Shown here piece by piece: positions 11,973 through 13,999 of a stretch of 13,999 bases of DNA (its first letter is position 1; each line of letters opens with the position of its first letter). The notes below the pieces were generated by a model, which searched no databases, was not told where the DNA came from, and saw only the letters and a program-made list of their open reading frames with translations. The stretch is taken from NCBI GenBank assembly GCA_016212785.1, contig JACRDW010000117.1:1-13999 (forward strand). Direction: 5' to 3'. Origin of the DNA: Methanobacteriota archaeon. GTDB lineage: Archaea > Hydrothermarchaeota > Hydrothermarchaeia > Hydrothermarchaeales > JACRDW01. The position numbers and the translations under genes were made by a program.

Positions 11973-13685
11973 TTACTTTATCACCATCAAAACTGTTCCC
12001 GCAGCGGCGGTCGCTCCTTCAGCGACGAATATCTCCCGGACTATGCCGTCGTGCGGCGCAAAGATGTCGTTCTGCATTTTCATTGCTTCTAAAACAGCAA
12101 CGATATCGCCCTTCCTCACAGCCTGCCCGGGCTTTACCTTCAGCTTCAAAATCATTCCCTGCATCGGCGCAACCACGCCGCCGTCCACGAATTTCTGTAC
12201 CGCTGTGCCGCCTTCCTTTATCTCGATGAAACCTCCGACCGGCTCGACTTTCACGTCATAGCTCTCGCCGTCAACCTCTACTCTGAATACAGTCGGAATC
12301 CCGGATGGTGGAGGAGCGACTTCTTCTTTTGGTTTCAGCATCTCTTCTTTTAGCTCGCCTTTCAAAAACTTCGGAGCAACTGCAGGATACAGAGCGTATG
12401 TTAGGATATCCTCTTCCTTTTTTACGATTCCAAGTTTCTCGGCTTCCTCCTTCATGAGCTGGTACTGGGGCGGTATCAAATCCGCAGGTCTCTGCGTTAT
12501 CGGCTTCTCCTCGCCGATTATTTTTGCTCTAATTTCATCGCTTATGGTTGCGGGAGGCTTTCCGTACAGACCTTTAACGTAGTCTTTCACTTCTTTCGGA
12601 ACTACCTTATAGCGCTCGCCGACGAGAACGTTCATAACTGCCTGAATTCCGATAATCTGGCTCGTGGGCGTTACGAGCGGCGCATATCCCAGGTCTGCCC
12701 TCACCTTCGGCGTTTCTTTCAAAACTTCTTCATATCTGTCCAGAGCATTTTGCTCTTTCAGCTGCGAGACTAAATTCGAGAGCATGCCCCCCGGGATTTG
12801 ATACAGCAGCACATTTGTATCCACGATTTCTGATATTGGGTCGAGGATTCCTCCATATTTCTTACGAATTTCTTTAAAGTAGGCAGTCGCTTCTGTGAGC
12901 GATTCGAGTTTGATGCCGGTATCATAGGGGGTACCTCTGAGCGCAGCAATCATGCTCTCAGTAGGCGGCTGGGACGTGCCCCAGGCAAAGGGGGACATTG
13001 AGGTGTCGAGTATATCAACGCCCGCCTCGCAGGCAGCAAAGTAGCTTATAGGTGCCATACCGGAAGTGCAGTGCGAGTGCAGGTCAATGGGTATGCCTAT
13101 CTCTTTCTTGAGCGCTTTGACGAGGTCATGCGCAGCCTTTGGAGAAATCAAACCCGCCATGTCTTTTATGCAGAAAGAGTCGCATCCAAGCCCTTCCAGT
13201 TTTTTAGCAATCTCAACGAATTTTTCAATCGTATGCACAGGACTTATGGTGTAGCAAATCGCTCCCTGAACATGGGCTCCGCACCTCTTTGCAACCTTAA
13301 TCGAAAACTCCATGTTTCTTATGTCATTGAGAGCGTCGAATATTCGAAATATGTCCACGCCGTTTTCGACGCTCTTTTCAACGAATTTTTCAACGACGTC
13401 GTCGCTGTAGTGCTTGTAACCGACGAGATTCTGACCGCGAAGCAGCATCTGCGTCGGAGTTTTTTTCATATGCTTTTTGAATGTTCTTATGCGCTCCCAG
13501 GGGTCCTCGTTCAGGTAGCGAATGCAGGTATCGAAGGTTGCACCGCCCCAGACTTCGAGCGAGAAGAAGCCTGCCTCGTCCATCTTCTCTATTATGGGAA
13601 GCATGTCCTGCGTCCGCATTCTTGTTGCGAGAAGCGATTGATGTGCATCCCTGAAAGTCGTATCCGTGAGCTTTACTTTTGCCAT
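11973..13685 (-). CDS. pycB: Pyruvate carboxylase subunit B (carboxyltransferase + biotin carrier)
   Basis: A 570-residue protein. The HMGL-type carboxyltransferase barrel starts LTDTTFRDAHQSLLATRMRT (5-24), with the metal-site motif DLHSHCTSG (~201-209) and the catalytic lysine region FCIKDMAGL (~172-180). A PYC/OADA domain follows (~285-430), then a Pro-rich linker (EEVAPPPSG) and a biotinyl domain with VLEAMKMQND, in which the Lys of EAMKM carries biotin. With PycA it makes oxaloacetate from pyruvate for biosynthesis. The homologous oxaloacetate decarboxylase alpha subunit is an alternative, but no membrane beta/gamma subunits are present. The ATG is probably leaderless, with TTTTTATATCC about 25 nt upstream. 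PycA lies 3.6 kb away, beyond the island. Confidence 0.93.
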   Translation of the reverse strand: MAKVKLTDTTFRDAHQSLLATRMRTQDMLPIIEKMDEAGFFSLEVWGGATFDTCIRYLNEDPWERIRTFKKHMKKTPTQMLLRGQNLVGYKHYSDDVVEKFVEKSVENGVDIFRIFDALNDIRNMEFSIKVAKRCGAHVQGAICYTISPVHTIEKFVEIAKKLEGLGCDSFCIKDMAGLISPKAAHDLVKALKKEIGIPIDLHSHCTSGMAPISYFAACEAGVDILDTSMSPFAWGTSQPPTESMIAALRGTPYDTGIKLESLTEATAYFKEIRKKYGGILDPISEIVDTNVLLYQIPGGMLSNLVSQLKEQNALDRYEEVLKETPKVRADLGYAPLVTPTSQIIGIQAVMNVLVGERYKVVPKEVKDYVKGLYGKPPATISDEIRAKIIGEEKPITQRPADLIPPQYQLMKEEAEKLGIVKKEEDILTYALYPAVAPKFLKGELKEEMLKPKEEVAPPPSGIPTVFRVEVDGESYDVKVEPVGGFIEIKEGGTAVQKFVDGGVVAPMQGMILKLKVKPGQAVRKGDIVAVLEAMKMQNDIFAPHDGIVREIFVAEGATAAAGTVLMVIK

Positions 13686-13759
13686 ACTTATGCTTGTTTA
13701 TCGCCACGGATATAAAAAGTTACGCAAAATTTAATAAGCAGGCGACTTCACTGGTAAAT

Positions 13760-13999
13760 ATGCTTTTCCCTGTATCTGGAGTCGAGACTCCTATATTCGT
13801 TCCTCCTCTGGTCGCTTTTGTCATCTCGTTTTTCACATCCATGGGCGGAGTTTCAGGTGCGTTTCTATTATTACCGTTCCAGATGAGCGTTCTCAATTTT
13901 ACGAGCCCTGCCGTAAGCGCTACTAACTTCGTATATAATATTGTTGCGATTCCGAGCGGCGTGTATCGCTACCTCAGGGAAGGGCGCATGGCATGGCCT
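13760..13999 (+). CDS. TauE/SafE-type membrane permease, N-terminal 80 residues
   Basis: The gene starts MLFPVSGVETPIFVPPLVAF and continues into a first membrane segment (VAFVISFFTSMGGVSGAFLL), then LPFQMSVLNFTSPAVSATNF and YNIVAIPSGVYRYLREGRM. The GGVSGAFLLLP and SPAVSATN patterns are typical of TauE/SafE (DUF81) anion-exporter permeases. It runs off the right edge. It is divergent from pycB across 74 bp that hold TATA-like elements for both (AAAATTTAATAAG near 13725-13737 for this one). Confidence 0.8.
   Translation, partial: MLFPVSGVETPIFVPPLVAFVISFFTSMGGVSGAFLLLPFQMSVLNFTSPAVSATNFVYNIVAIPSGVYRYLREGRMAWP

Overview
The window is archaeal, most likely euryarchaeal. The RNA polymerase large subunit is split into B'' and B', read in the order rpoH-rpoB''-rpoB'. 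Two tRNA genes carry introns at the canonical 37/38 site. Pyruvate carboxylase is the two-subunit type (PycA + PycB). Many genes have a TATA-like box about 25 nt before a start codon with no Shine-Dalgarno, so they look leaderless; clear Shine-Dalgarno motifs appear mainly inside operons. I cannot name the species, and an uncultivated lineage is possible.

Layout. Positions 1-2151 (minus): rpoH, rpoB'' and the 5' end of rpoB'. Positions 2185-3087 (minus): a stable-RNA block with 5S rRNA, a segment with two mutually exclusive hairpins, tRNA-Asp(GTC) with a 64-nt intron, tRNA-Lys(TTT) with a 51-nt intron, and a duplicated tRNA-Lys 3' end carrying a small inserted element. Positions 3117-3656: a flavin reductase-like protein. 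Positions 3784-3937: a highly structured, apparently unassigned non-coding RNA with its own TATA box. Positions 3964-4881: a HEAT-repeat protein. Positions 4873-8410: biotin genes, namely BioY, BirA and PycA (minus), with a small cupin on the plus strand. Positions 8449-11910: an island with two toxin-antitoxin pairs, a DNA methyltransferase, a possible cognate nuclease, a winged-helix regulator and a zinc ribbon. Positions 11973-13685: PycB with its biotinyl domain. Positions 13760-13999: start of a TauE/SafE-type permease.

How the genes work together. BioY imports biotin, BirA attaches it to the EAMKM lysine of PycB, and PycA + PycB carboxylate pyruvate to oxaloacetate. The two carboxylase genes are separated by the defence/TA island, which is partly AT-rich and looks acquired.

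The most unusual content is a family of about 45-bp elements made of three consecutive short hairpins. Three copies are visible: one sits in a duplicated tRNA-Lys 3' flank (the un-inserted site is about 180 bp away), one in a copy of the methyltransferase 3' tail, and one makes up most of the tRNA-Asp intron. In addition, three copies of the methyltransferase 3' tail punctuate the two toxin-antitoxin operons, giving a cassette-like array.
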